This document shows, piece by piece, positions 35,573-44,018 of a stretch of 64,000 bases of DNA. Every line of letters starts with the position of its first letter. Position 1 is the first letter of the stretch. The notes beneath the pieces were generated by a model that saw only the letters and a program-made list of their open reading frames with translations, was not told the origin of the DNA and made no database searches. The stretch spans positions 62,001-126,000 of the forward strand of contig NZ_SJEX01000003.1 of NCBI RefSeq assembly GCF_005930495.1, in the 5' to 3' direction. The translations under genes and the position numbers were made by a program. This stretch comes from Modestobacter excelsi (GTDB lineage: Bacteria > Actinomycetota > Actinomycetes > Mycobacteriales > Geodermatophilaceae).

Positions 35573-36199
35573 TCAGAACTTCGCGGCGGTCTCGCGCGCG
35601 ACCTCGTGCGCCCGGACCCGGGCTGCATCGGCGTCGGCGGTCGCCAGGTCCGGGCGGAAGTGGACCTCGTCGACCTCGCGGACACCGGCCCAGTGCAGCC
35701 AGTCCCGCATGTACGTCGCCTGGAAGTCCGAGCCGAAGGACGCCGGCCGGCCCGGTCCGTACACGGCGCTGGTCAGGACCAGGGCGGCCTTCTTGCCGGT
35801 CAGCAACCCGGTGTAGCCCGAGGCAGGGTCGAACCCGAAGACCATGCCCGGTTGGCTGACCACGTCGATGAACTGCTTGAGGACGTACGGGATGCCGGCG
35901 TTCCACATCGGCACGCTGAACAGGTAGCGGTCGTAGGAGTCGAAGCGCTCGAACGTGGCCCGGGCGCGCGCCCAGGCCTCCGCCTCGGCACCCGCAGGCG
36001 TGCCGCCACCGAAGATCGTCATCTTGGCGGCCGCCGCGGACGGACCGAACTCCGGCAGGGTGCCGTCCCACAGGTCGAAGGTGTCGACGGTGTCCCACGG
36101 GTGCAGCTCCCGGTAGGTGTCGAGGAAGGTCGTGGCCAGCGCGAGGGACTCGGACCGAGCGCCACGCGGGGACGCGGAGACGTGCAGCAGACGGGGCAT
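35573..36199 (-). CDS. azoR: FMN-dependent NADH-azoreductase family protein
   Basis: 208 residues with a flavodoxin-like fold. The FMN phosphate loop is SASPRGARSESLAL and the flavin-contacting segment is FSVPMWNAGIPYVLKQFIDV (the PMWNxxIP motif of AzoR). Such homodimeric enzymes reduce quinones and azo compounds with NAD(P)H in the cytosol and commonly respond to thiol or electrophile stress. ATG 36199 is 146 bases from the divergent AfsR-type regulator start, making that regulator a candidate controller. Confidence 0.92.
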   Translation of the reverse strand: MPRLLHVSASPRGARSESLALATTFLDTYRELHPWDTVDTFDLWDGTLPEFGPSAAAAKMTIFGGGTPAGAEAEAWARARATFERFDSYDRYLFSVPMWNAGIPYVLKQFIDVVSQPGMVFGFDPASGYTGLLTGKKAALVLTSAVYGPGRPASFGSDFQATYMRDWLHWAGVREVDEVHFRPDLATADADAARVRAHEVARETAAKF

Positions 36200-36344
36200 G
36201 AGGACTCCAGGGCGACAGCTCCGACGTGGCCGGGTGCCACGTCCGGGAGGACTGTCGCGGCGGGCTCTGTCATCCCGCTGTCACGCGGCTGGGCGGTAAC
36301 CTGCGGCTGCCCGTCGCCCGTCCTGCCCACCAGGAGGCCGGTCC

Positions 36345-39341
36345 GTGAACCTCCTGGTGCTCGGCCCGCTCGAGGTCTGGCGCGACGGGGTGAGCCTGGC
36401 GGTGCGGCGGGGGCGGCCGCGCCGGCTGCTGCTGTCGCTGGTCCTGCGCCGCGGCGGAGCCGTTCCCCAGGACACGCTGATCGACCAGCTCTGGGGTGAC
36501 GAGCCGCCGGTCAACGCGGAGAACGCGCTGCAGGTCCTGGTCTCCTACCTGCGCCGGGCCGTCGGCGGGGACGACCTCCGGATCGAGCGGGTGCTCGCGG
36601 GGTACCGGCTGGTGGTCGCGCCCGACTCGGTCGACATGGTCCGTGCCGAGGCACTCGTCGCGACGGCGACGGCGACGGACGTCCCGCCGCTGGAGCGGCT
36701 GTCCTCGGCCTCCGCGGCGCTCGCGTTGTGGCGCGGGCCTGCGCTCAGCGAGGCCAGGGACGACTCGTTCGCCCAGGGCGACATCAGCCGGCTGGAGGAG
36801 CTGCGGCTGCTGGCCTGGGAGGCCCGCGCCGAGGCGCTCCTCGCGGTCGGCCGTCACGTCGAGGCCCTGCCCGAGCTCAGTCAACTGGTGCACGAGCACC
36901 CGTTCCGCGAGCGGCTCCACGGTTCCCTGGCGGTCGCCCTCTACCGGTCGGGCCGGCAGGCCGAGGCGCTCGCCGCACTGGAGGCAGCCCGGACCACGCT
37001 GGCCGACGAGCTGGGACTCGACCTCAGCCGCGACCTCCAGGAGCTCGAGCACCGCATCCTGCGCCAGGACCGCGCACTGGAGGTCGCCCCGCACGACCGG
37101 GCGGCGCCCACCGCCGAGCACCTGGACAGCGCGCCGGCGAGGCAGGCCCGGGTGGCGGCGGACCCGACCACGACCGTCGGGGCCGTCCCGCCGTCCCTGA
37201 CCTCGCTGGTCGGGCGGGAGGAGCAGGTGGCCGCCGTGGCCGGCCTGCTCGACCGGGCGAGGGTGGTGACGCTCACCGGCCCCGGTGGTGCCGGGAAGAC
37301 CCGGCTCGCCGCGGAGTCCGCCCGGCGGCGCCGGGAGCAGGTCTGGTGGGTCGACCTGTCCGCGGCCACCGACCGCACCGCCGTCGTCGACGGGGTGACG
37401 GCCGCGGCCGGTGCGGTCCTGACCTCCGACGAGGACCCGGTCGCCGCCCTCGCCCGGTGGGTGGGGGACCGGGACGCGCTGCTGGTGCTGGACACCTGCG
37501 AGCACGTGGTGGCCCCGGCGGAGGAGCTGGTCACCGCGCTCGTCATCGGCTGCCCCCGGCTGCGGGTCCTGGCCACGAGCCGCCGGCCGCTGGGCGTGGC
37601 CGGTGAGCTGACCTGGCCGGTCCCGCCGTTGTCCCTCCCGCCGCCGGACGAGGACGGCCTGGGACCGGTCCGGGCGTCGCACGCGGTCCAGCTGTTCTGT
37701 GCACGTGCTGCCACCGCGCGACCGGGCTTCGTGCTCTCCGAGGGCAACGCCGCCGCGGTCGCCACGGTGTGCCGCCTGCTGGACGGCCTGCCGCTCGCGA
37801 TCGAGCTGGCGGCCGGGCACGCGGCTGCCCTCAGCCCCGCCAAGACCGCCGAGCTGCTGGCCGACCGGCTCCGCCTGGACGGACCGGGTCAGGGACGGCA
37901 CGCCGGACTGCGGGCCACCATCGACTGGAGCTACGGGCTGCTCTCGGCCGGTGAGGCCCTGTTCCTCGACCGGCTGTCGGTCTTCCGCGGGCCCTTCGTG
38001 ATCGATGCCGCGGTCGAGGTCGCCGGCGCAGGACTGGAGGACGACGGGCTCACGCTGCTGCTCAGCCTGGTCCGGCAGTCGCTGGTCGCCGTGGCGGAGG
38101 ACGACCACTTCCGGCTGCTGGACACCATCCGGGCCCGCGCGTCGGCCCGGCTGGCCGCCCGCCCGCAGGAGGAGCTGACCACCCGGGACCGGCATGCACG
38201 GTGGTTCCGGCAGTTCGCCGAGGAGGCCGACCGCACCATCCGCGGGGCCGACCAGGCGGGCTGGCTCACCGAGCTGCGGAACGTGTCGGCCGACCTCCGG
38301 GCGGCCCTGGCCCACTGCCTGACCGGTGCGCGCCCCCTGGCGTCGCTGGGCGCCACGATGGTCTGCTCGCTGTCCTGGTTCTGGTCCTTCGAGGGCTCCT
38401 TCGCCGAGGCACGCCGGTGGATCGACGAGGCGACGGCGGCCGGGCCCCACGACCCGCTGACCACGGCACGGCTGCAGCTGGCCGCCGGGATGCACGCGGA
38501 GTCCGTCGGCGACCTGGACACCGCCGAGCACGAGTGCACCCGTGCCGCAGCTGCCTTCGCCGAGCTGGGCGACGAGCCGGGCGAGGCGCGGAGCCTGCTG
38601 CACCTGGGCACCGTCCGGTGGGCGCGCGGGCGCCTGCCCGAGGCGGCCGCGGCGCAGGACCGCTCCATCGCGCTCTTCCGGTCGCAGCGGCACGACGCCG
38701 GCGCGGGCCTGGGGCTGGTGCTCCGCGCCCGGACCGCCCTGGACGCGGGGGACCCGGCGCGGGCCCGCGACGTCCTGGCCGAGGCGCAGCACGTGGTGCA
38801 GCGGTCCGGCGACCAGCACCTGGTCGGCCTGCGACTCGAGCAGCACGCGCGGGTCGGCCTCGACGCAGGTGACCTGACCGGGGCGGAGTCGTCGGCCCGG
38901 GCGAGCCTGGAGGTCTTCGAGCAGGTCGGCTACCCCGAGGGCATCGGCGCCGCCCTGCAGACCCTCGGACGGGTGCACCTGGCCCAGGGCGACCCGCTGG
39001 CGGCGCAGTCCTGCTACCTCCAGGCGACCGAGCAGGCGCTGCGGATGGCGCACCGGCCCGCGGTGGTCGAGGGCGTGGAACTGCTCGCCGAGGCGGCGGC
39101 GGTCCGGCACGAGGCCGCCCTCGCCGCCCGGTTGCTCGGCCACGCCCAGCAGCTGCGGCTGGACGCGCGGCTGGACCGGACGACCGGCCAGCAACGGCGC
39201 CTGGACGCCTGGCGCCACCTCCTCGGCCCGGCGCCCGGAGCGGAGCTGGGAACGGCGGAGGCCGCCGGTCGGCACGCGACCACCGAGGAGCTGCTCGCCC
39301 AGCTGAGGGACGTCTGCGGGTACCAGGCCCGGGTCTCCTGA
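36345..39341 (+). CDS. AfsR/SARP-type regulator with BTAD and NB-ARC ATPase domains
   Basis: 998 residues. In order: an OmpR-type winged helix (LGPLEVWRDGVSLAVRRG to about residue 95), a bacterial transcriptional activation domain (about 100-250, AWEARAEALLAVGRHVEAL), an NB-ARC-like ATPase (Walker A LTGPGGAGKTRLA near residue 310, then LLVLDTCEHV and the PLAIELAAGHAAALS motif) and C-terminal TPR-like helices. SARP-type proteins bind direct repeats and activate secondary-metabolism or stress genes. GTG 36345 has AGGAGG at 36331-36336. TAACCT at 36296-36301 could be its -10. Divergent from azoR. Confidence 0.92.
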   Translation: MNLLVLGPLEVWRDGVSLAVRRGRPRRLLLSLVLRRGGAVPQDTLIDQLWGDEPPVNAENALQVLVSYLRRAVGGDDLRIERVLAGYRLVVAPDSVDMVRAEALVATATATDVPPLERLSSASAALALWRGPALSEARDDSFAQGDISRLEELRLLAWEARAEALLAVGRHVEALPELSQLVHEHPFRERLHGSLAVALYRSGRQAEALAALEAARTTLADELGLDLSRDLQELEHRILRQDRALEVAPHDRAAPTAEHLDSAPARQARVAADPTTTVGAVPPSLTSLVGREEQVAAVAGLLDRARVVTLTGPGGAGKTRLAAESARRRREQVWWVDLSAATDRTAVVDGVTAAAGAVLTSDEDPVAALARWVGDRDALLVLDTCEHVVAPAEELVTALVIGCPRLRVLATSRRPLGVAGELTWPVPPLSLPPPDEDGLGPVRASHAVQLFCARAATARPGFVLSEGNAAAVATVCRLLDGLPLAIELAAGHAAALSPAKTAELLADRLRLDGPGQGRHAGLRATIDWSYGLLSAGEALFLDRLSVFRGPFVIDAAVEVAGAGLEDDGLTLLLSLVRQSLVAVAEDDHFRLLDTIRARASARLAARPQEELTTRDRHARWFRQFAEEADRTIRGADQAGWLTELRNVSADLRAALAHCLTGARPLASLGATMVCSLSWFWSFEGSFAEARRWIDEATAAGPHDPLTTARLQLAAGMHAESVGDLDTAEHECTRAAAAFAELGDEPGEARSLLHLGTVRWARGRLPEAAAAQDRSIALFRSQRHDAGAGLGLVLRARTALDAGDPARARDVLAEAQHVVQRSGDQHLVGLRLEQHARVGLDAGDLTGAESSARASLEVFEQVGYPEGIGAALQTLGRVHLAQGDPLAAQSCYLQATEQALRMAHRPAVVEGVELLAEAAAVRHEAALAARLLGHAQQLRLDARLDRTTGQQRRLDAWRHLLGPAPGAELGTAEAAGRHATTEELLAQLRDVCGYQARVS

Positions 39342-39393
39342 GGCGGGCGGCCCGCGGGCGCGACAGCGCTCCGACGGTCCCGCGACAGGCAGG

Positions 39394-39978
39394 CCGGACT
39401 ACGCCCGCTACGTCACCACGGACCAGTTCCTCGTCAGCCACCTGGTCGCCAGCATCGGCGGTGCGGCGCTGGCGGTCCTCGGGGTCGTCTCCGCCACGAC
39501 CTTCCTGGTCCGCGGTCGCGCCCGGCGCGGGGCGCTGGCCGGGATGGTGCTCACCGTGGTCGCGGCGGTCTCCCTGTCCGCGGCCTTCGGCAGTGCGGCG
39601 TTCGTGCAGCCCGGCGTCGGCCGGGCGTACCTGAGCGGGCTCCCGGGCGCCGAGGCGCTGAACGCGGACACGGCCTACCGGGACGCGCTGACGGCCACCA
39701 GCGGCGCATCGGTCCTCGTCTTGACCGTCGCCGCGATCACGTTCGGGACGGCGGTCGCCCGCACCGCGCCGGGCCTCCGTTGGGCCGGCATCGGCTACGC
39801 CGTCACGCTCCCGCTGTCCGCCGTCAGCGGCATGGCCGGGATCGGCGCCGGGACGCAGCCGGCGGCCGGAGTCCTCGTCGCCGTCGCGACCGCCGTCCTG
39901 GCCCGCCGCCTCCCCGCCGTTCCGGGCGGATCCGGCCGGCCCCTCGGCGTCACGGTCGGGTCCGCCCGCGCGAGCTGA
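39394..39978 (+). pseudogene. Four-helix membrane protein lacking a start codon
   Basis: From about 39394 the frame reads PDYARYVTTDQFLVSHLVAS then IGGAALAVLGVVSATTFLV, plainly coding. No ATG, GTG or TTG precedes it in frame back to the upstream stop. The first in-frame start is ATG 39544, inside what should be the second helix. Expected starts one or two codons before PDY read GGC AGG. Either the start was lost by mutation or a shortened protein (144 residues, three helices) is made from 39544. No named family is assigned. Convergent with the SnoaL-like gene. Confidence 0.5.
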
Positions 39979-39999
39979 CGACCACGGCTCCGGGGACGG

Positions 40000-40389
40000 T
40001 CAGCCGGTGGCGGCCCGCCCCCGGAGCTGGCGGCGGCGGTCGTCGTCGTCCTCCAGGCCCCACCAGTCGACGATGCGGCCGTCGCGGACGGTGAACCAGT
40101 AGACCTCCCGCACGTCCCGGAACGCGCGGCCGGTCGGCGGCCGGTCCCGCCACGGCCCGGTCTGCGTGCCCGAGCAGCGGAAGTGCCCCACCACCGTGTC
40201 GCCCTCCCCGACGAGGGCGACGGTCTCCATCGCCACGTCGGGGAAGGCGGTCCGGAACGGCGCCACCCAGTCCTTCGCGGCCTGCGCGATCCCGGGCGCG
40301 TACAGCTGGTCGACCGCGTCGAGGTCACCGCCGTTGATCACCTCGGCGACGGCGCGGGCCACCAGCTCCTTGTTGTCGGCCACGCTCAT
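40000..40389 (-). CDS. SnoaL-like ester cyclase family protein
   Basis: 129 residues, a complete NTF2-like cone fold. The N-terminal helix is NKELVARAVAEVINGGDLDA, then DQLYAPGI, a central FRTAFPDVAMETVALVGEGD and strands TVVGHFRCSGTQTG and FTVRDGRIVDWWGLED. SnoaL-like proteins include polyketide cyclases, but most members in genomes are uncharacterised small-molecule binders or hydrolases. ATG 40389 with GGGGA upstream is preferred to GTG 40410. Ends 21 bases from a convergent gene. Confidence 0.88.
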   Translation of the reverse strand: MSVADNKELVARAVAEVINGGDLDAVDQLYAPGIAQAAKDWVAPFRTAFPDVAMETVALVGEGDTVVGHFRCSGTQTGPWRDRPPTGRAFRDVREVYWFTVRDGRIVDWWGLEDDDDRRRQLRGRAATG

Positions 40390-40530
40390 CGCGGTCGTCC
40401 CCGCGTCCACGGCGGGCAGGCGGAGGTGTCAGGGGCGGTCAGGGGCACGTCCATGCCGGAGACGATAAGCGGGTATCCCGGCACGGATCAGCGTCTCGTG
40501 CACGCGGTGCGGTGGTGGGAGCATCGGGTC

Positions 40531-43203
40531 GTGGGGGCGGACGTGGCCGACCAGCCCACCGGAGCCGGGCCCGACCCACCCGCAGCTCCGGCCCTCCCGT
40601 GCGGCACGGTGACGTTCCTCTTCACCGACATCGCGGGCTCGACGAGGCTGGTCCGGGAAGACCAGGCCGCCTACGCGATCGCGCTGGAGGAGCACCGGCG
40701 ACTGCTGAGGGCCACGTTCACCGGGTTCGGTGGCCGGGAGGTCGACACCCAGGGCGACTCCTTCTTCGTGGTCTTCCCGACTGCTGCCCGGGCGGTGGCC
40801 GCGGGCGCACAGGCGCAGCGGGCGCTGGCGGCGTACCGGTGGCCGGACGGCATCCGGCTGCTGGTGCGGATGGGCCTGCACACCGGGGAGGCAACCCCCG
40901 TCGGGGACAGCTTCGTGGGTCTCGCCGTCCACCAGGCGGCCCGGATCGCGGCGTCCGCGCACGGCGGCCAGGTGTTGCTCTCGGCGACGACAGCGGCCCT
41001 CGTCGGCGAGGAGCTCCCGGCCGGCACCGCCCTGCACCGCCTCGGCGGGCACCGGCTGAAGGACTTCCCGCGGCCCGTGACGCTGTACCAGCTGGACATC
41101 GACGGGCTCCCCACCGCCTTCCCGGCCCTGCGCAGCCTCGGCCGCTCGCCGATGCTGTTGGACCCCACCGGGCAGCTGCTGGGCCGGGAGGGCGACATCG
41201 CTGCGCTGGCCTCACTGCTGTCGCAGGCGCAGACGCGGATGGTCACCGTCACGGGCCCGGGCGGGATCGGCAAGACGAGCCTCGCGCTGCAGACCGCCCG
41301 GACGATCGCTGCCGGGTTCCCCGGTGGGGTCGTGCTCGTACCGCTCACCGCGGTCGCGGATGCCGGGCTGGTGCTCGGCACGGTCGCCGAGGCGGTCGGG
41401 GCGCCACGCGAACTGGGGATCGACCTGGTGGACGCGATCAGCGCGACCCTGGCGCAGGACAGGACGTTGCTGGTCCTGGACAACTTCGAGCACGTGGTGG
41501 CGGCCGGCCCGGGGATCGCTGCGCTCCTGGCCGCGGCCCCGGCGGCGGTGGCACTGGTGACGAGCCGTCGAGCGCTGCGGCTGCGGTCGGAGCGGCAGTA
41601 CCCCTTGGCGCCGCTGGGCGAGCGCGCCGCGGTCGACCTGTTCGCCGCTCGGGCCGCCGCGGTGCGGCCCGGGTTCTCCGTCGACGCCACCAACGAGGCC
41701 GCCGTGACCGAGCTCTGCCGGCGCCTCGACGGGCTGCCGCTGGCGATCGAGCTGGCCGCGGCCCGGACGCGGCTGCTGCCGCCGGCGGCGCTGCTGGCCC
41801 GACTGGGTGAACGGCTGGACGTGCTCGGTGGCCCGGTCGACCTGCCGGAGCGGCAGCGCACGCTGCGGGCCACGATGGACTGGAGCTTTGGCCTGCTGGG
41901 ACCGCACGAGCAGGCGGTCTTCGTCCGGCTCGCCGCGTTCTCGGGCGGGTGGACACCGGACGCTGCCGACGCCGTGTGCGGCCGGCCCGGGGAGCCCGAC
42001 GTGCTCGGCGCCCTGTCGGTCCTGCTGGACGCCAGCCTGCTGGTCGAACCCGACGCTGCCGACAGCGAACCGCGGTTCGACATGCTCGAGACGGTCCGGA
42101 CCTACGCGGTCGAGAAGCTGACCGCCTCCGCCGACCGACCGGAGACCGAACGCCGCCACACCGACTGGGTGCTGTCGATGACCGAGCCGTTGCCGCGCGT
42201 CGGCCGCCGCGAGTTCGCGGACCTGCTCGCCCGGCTGGACGCCGACCGGGCCAACCTCCGCGCGGCGCTGCAGCGCGCCGTCGACGCCCTCGACGTGGAC
42301 ACGTTCGCGCGGCTCCTGCGGAGTGCCTCGCCCTACCTCTCGAGACGGGACGGCGAGCGGGAGACCGCTGGGTGGTTGGACCAGATGCTGTCCCGGGCGA
42401 CCGGCGCTCCTGAGGACCTGCGTGGTCGGCTGCTGGTCCTCCGCGCGCTCCTCGCGGGCCTCCTCGGCCACGAGACCGAGGTGCGCCCGTTCCTGGACGA
42501 GGGCCGGCGGTTCCTCCCGGACGATCCCGAGCACGCCTACGACCAGGGAATCGCGGCCTATGCGGGGGTCTTCGCCGCCATGGCCGACGGCTGCGTGGAC
42601 GAGGCCTCCCGTTCCGTGGAGGAGGCCGCGCGGCGCTGGGCCGCGATCGGCCGGGAGAGCGGGGTCGGTTTCACGGTGCTGCTGCGGGCGCACCTCGCGG
42701 TGCTCCGAGGCGACCTCGCCGCCGCGGAGCAGCACTACGGGGAGGCGGTCGAGATCGCCGGCCGCCTGGGCGACGAGGCGCTGCTCGGCCAGGCGCTGAG
42801 CCTGTGGGGCCTCGTGCTGCTGACCCGGGGCGACCTCACCGGGGGGCGACGGGCGGTCCTCGACGCCGCGGCGGCCAACCGCGGCAGCGGCCAGCCGTCC
42901 CGCGTCGCCGCCTCGCTCGAGGGGCTGGCGGCGCTGGCCCTGGCCGATGGCCGGCCGGCCGTGGCGGCACGGGCGCTGGCCGCGGCGGATCAGGCTCGCC
43001 GCCGCGTCGCCACGATGCTCTTCCCCGCGGTTGCGCCGCTCGTGGAGGACCTCGGTGCGCGGGCGCGCGAGCAGCTGGGCGAGCCGGCCCACGCGGCTGC
43101 GTCGGAGGAGGGGCGGCGGTGGCCGCTGCTGGAGGCACTGGACCGGACGCTGGCGGAGGCTGGCCGGCCACCGGAGACCCAGTCGAGGCAGGAGACTCGA
43201 TGA
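40531..43203 (+). CDS. Class III cyclase-domain/NB-ARC ATPase regulator
   Basis: About 890 residues. The N-terminal nucleotide-cyclase homology domain (TFLFTDIAGSTRLVRE, DTQGDSFFVVFPTA, GLHTGEATPVGDSFVG) keeps both metal-binding Asp residues. The purine-specifying Lys is not evident (EVDTQGD), and the transition-state Asn position has His (VHQAARI), so cyclase activity is doubtful. A STAND ATPase follows (Walker A VTGPGGIGKTSLA, TLLVLDNFEHV, PLAIELAAART) and about 350 residues of TPR-like helices; there is no DNA-binding domain. GTG 40531 with GGGAG upstream is the likely start. Its stop overlaps the methyltransferase ATG. Confidence 0.87.
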   Translation: MGADVADQPTGAGPDPPAAPALPCGTVTFLFTDIAGSTRLVREDQAAYAIALEEHRRLLRATFTGFGGREVDTQGDSFFVVFPTAARAVAAGAQAQRALAAYRWPDGIRLLVRMGLHTGEATPVGDSFVGLAVHQAARIAASAHGGQVLLSATTAALVGEELPAGTALHRLGGHRLKDFPRPVTLYQLDIDGLPTAFPALRSLGRSPMLLDPTGQLLGREGDIAALASLLSQAQTRMVTVTGPGGIGKTSLALQTARTIAAGFPGGVVLVPLTAVADAGLVLGTVAEAVGAPRELGIDLVDAISATLAQDRTLLVLDNFEHVVAAGPGIAALLAAAPAAVALVTSRRALRLRSERQYPLAPLGERAAVDLFAARAAAVRPGFSVDATNEAAVTELCRRLDGLPLAIELAAARTRLLPPAALLARLGERLDVLGGPVDLPERQRTLRATMDWSFGLLGPHEQAVFVRLAAFSGGWTPDAADAVCGRPGEPDVLGALSVLLDASLLVEPDAADSEPRFDMLETVRTYAVEKLTASADRPETERRHTDWVLSMTEPLPRVGRREFADLLARLDADRANLRAALQRAVDALDVDTFARLLRSASPYLSRRDGERETAGWLDQMLSRATGAPEDLRGRLLVLRALLAGLLGHETEVRPFLDEGRRFLPDDPEHAYDQGIAAYAGVFAAMADGCVDEASRSVEEAARRWAAIGRESGVGFTVLLRAHLAVLRGDLAAAEQHYGEAVEIAGRLGDEALLGQALSLWGLVLLTRGDLTGGRRAVLDAAAANRGSGQPSRVAASLEGLAALALADGRPAVAARALAAADQARRRVATMLFPAVAPLVEDLGARAREQLGEPAHAAASEEGRRWPLLEALDRTLAEAGRPPETQSRQETR

Positions 43204-44015
43204 CCGGGGAAGAGCGCGCGCACGGGGTCACGCCCGGCCTGTGCCGGGACTACGCCACGCGGACCGCCGACCACCAGGCCGCCTTCCTGCAGCCGTACCT
43301 GCGGCCAGGAGTGCGGCTGCTGGACATCGGCTCCGGGCCGGGCAGCATCACGGTGGGTCTCGCCCGGGCCGTGGCGCCCGGGCCGGTCACCGGGGTGGAC
43401 CACGACCGGCGCAGCGTGGAGGAGGCGCGGGAGCGGGCCGCGGTCGCAGGGCTCCCCGATGTGACCTTCCACGAGGCCGACGTCCGTGCACTGCCCCTCC
43501 CCGACGCGAGCTTCGACGTCGCGTTCGAGAACAACGTCTTCCTGCACCTGGCCGATGACGCGCTGACCGCCGCGCGCGAGGCGCACCGGGTCCTCGTCCC
43601 CGGCGGCCTGCTCGCTGCTCGCGACGTCGACGCCGGATCGGTGGTGTGGGGGCAGGCGAGCGCTGCACTCCAGGAGTTCGACCGGCTCTTCGCGCGCTGG
43701 CACCAGAGCCGGGGGACCGACCTCAGGCTGGGACGGCGGCTCCCGGCGATCCTCCGGAGCGCCGGTTTCACGGTCATCGGGGTGAGCGTGTCGGCGGACA
43801 CGAAGTGGCGTCCGGAGGACGTGCGGCTCCACGGGGAGGCGATGGTCCAGTTGATCGACGGCCCGTTCGGCGCGGACGTCGTCGAGCGGCAGTGGGCCGA
43901 CGTCCCGGCGACGGCGCGGCTGCGCGACGGTGTGGCGGAGTGGATGCGCCACCCCGATGCCTTCTTCGCCAACGTGCACGTCGAGGTCGTCGGGCGGCGT
44001 CCGGCCACCGCATGA
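43200..44015 (+). CDS. SAM-dependent methyltransferase
   Basis: 271 residues. The Rossmann-fold class I signature LLDIGSGPGSITVGLA is near residue 42, followed by the acidic loop TGVDHDRRSV, the adenine-contacting FHEADVRALPLPD and post-motif FDVAFENNVFLHL. The overall pattern matches UbiE/Coq5-like small-molecule methyltransferases. ATG 43200 overlaps the previous stop (ATGA), so it is translated by coupling to the cyclase/ATPase regulator. That is an unusual operon partner, suggesting the regulator governs or senses the methylation product. The substrate is unknown. Confidence 0.9.
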   Translation: MTGEERAHGVTPGLCRDYATRTADHQAAFLQPYLRPGVRLLDIGSGPGSITVGLARAVAPGPVTGVDHDRRSVEEARERAAVAGLPDVTFHEADVRALPLPDASFDVAFENNVFLHLADDALTAAREAHRVLVPGGLLAARDVDAGSVVWGQASAALQEFDRLFARWHQSRGTDLRLGRRLPAILRSAGFTVIGVSVSADTKWRPEDVRLHGEAMVQLIDGPFGADVVERQWADVPATARLRDGVAEWMRHPDAFFANVHVEVVGRRPATA

Positions 44016-44018
44016 CAC

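Noticed and set aside
36270-39275. 1001-codon minus-strand frame opposite the AfsR-type regulator
   Set aside because: Composition is Gly/Arg/Val/Gln noise and the plus strand carries complete BTAD and NB-ARC motifs.
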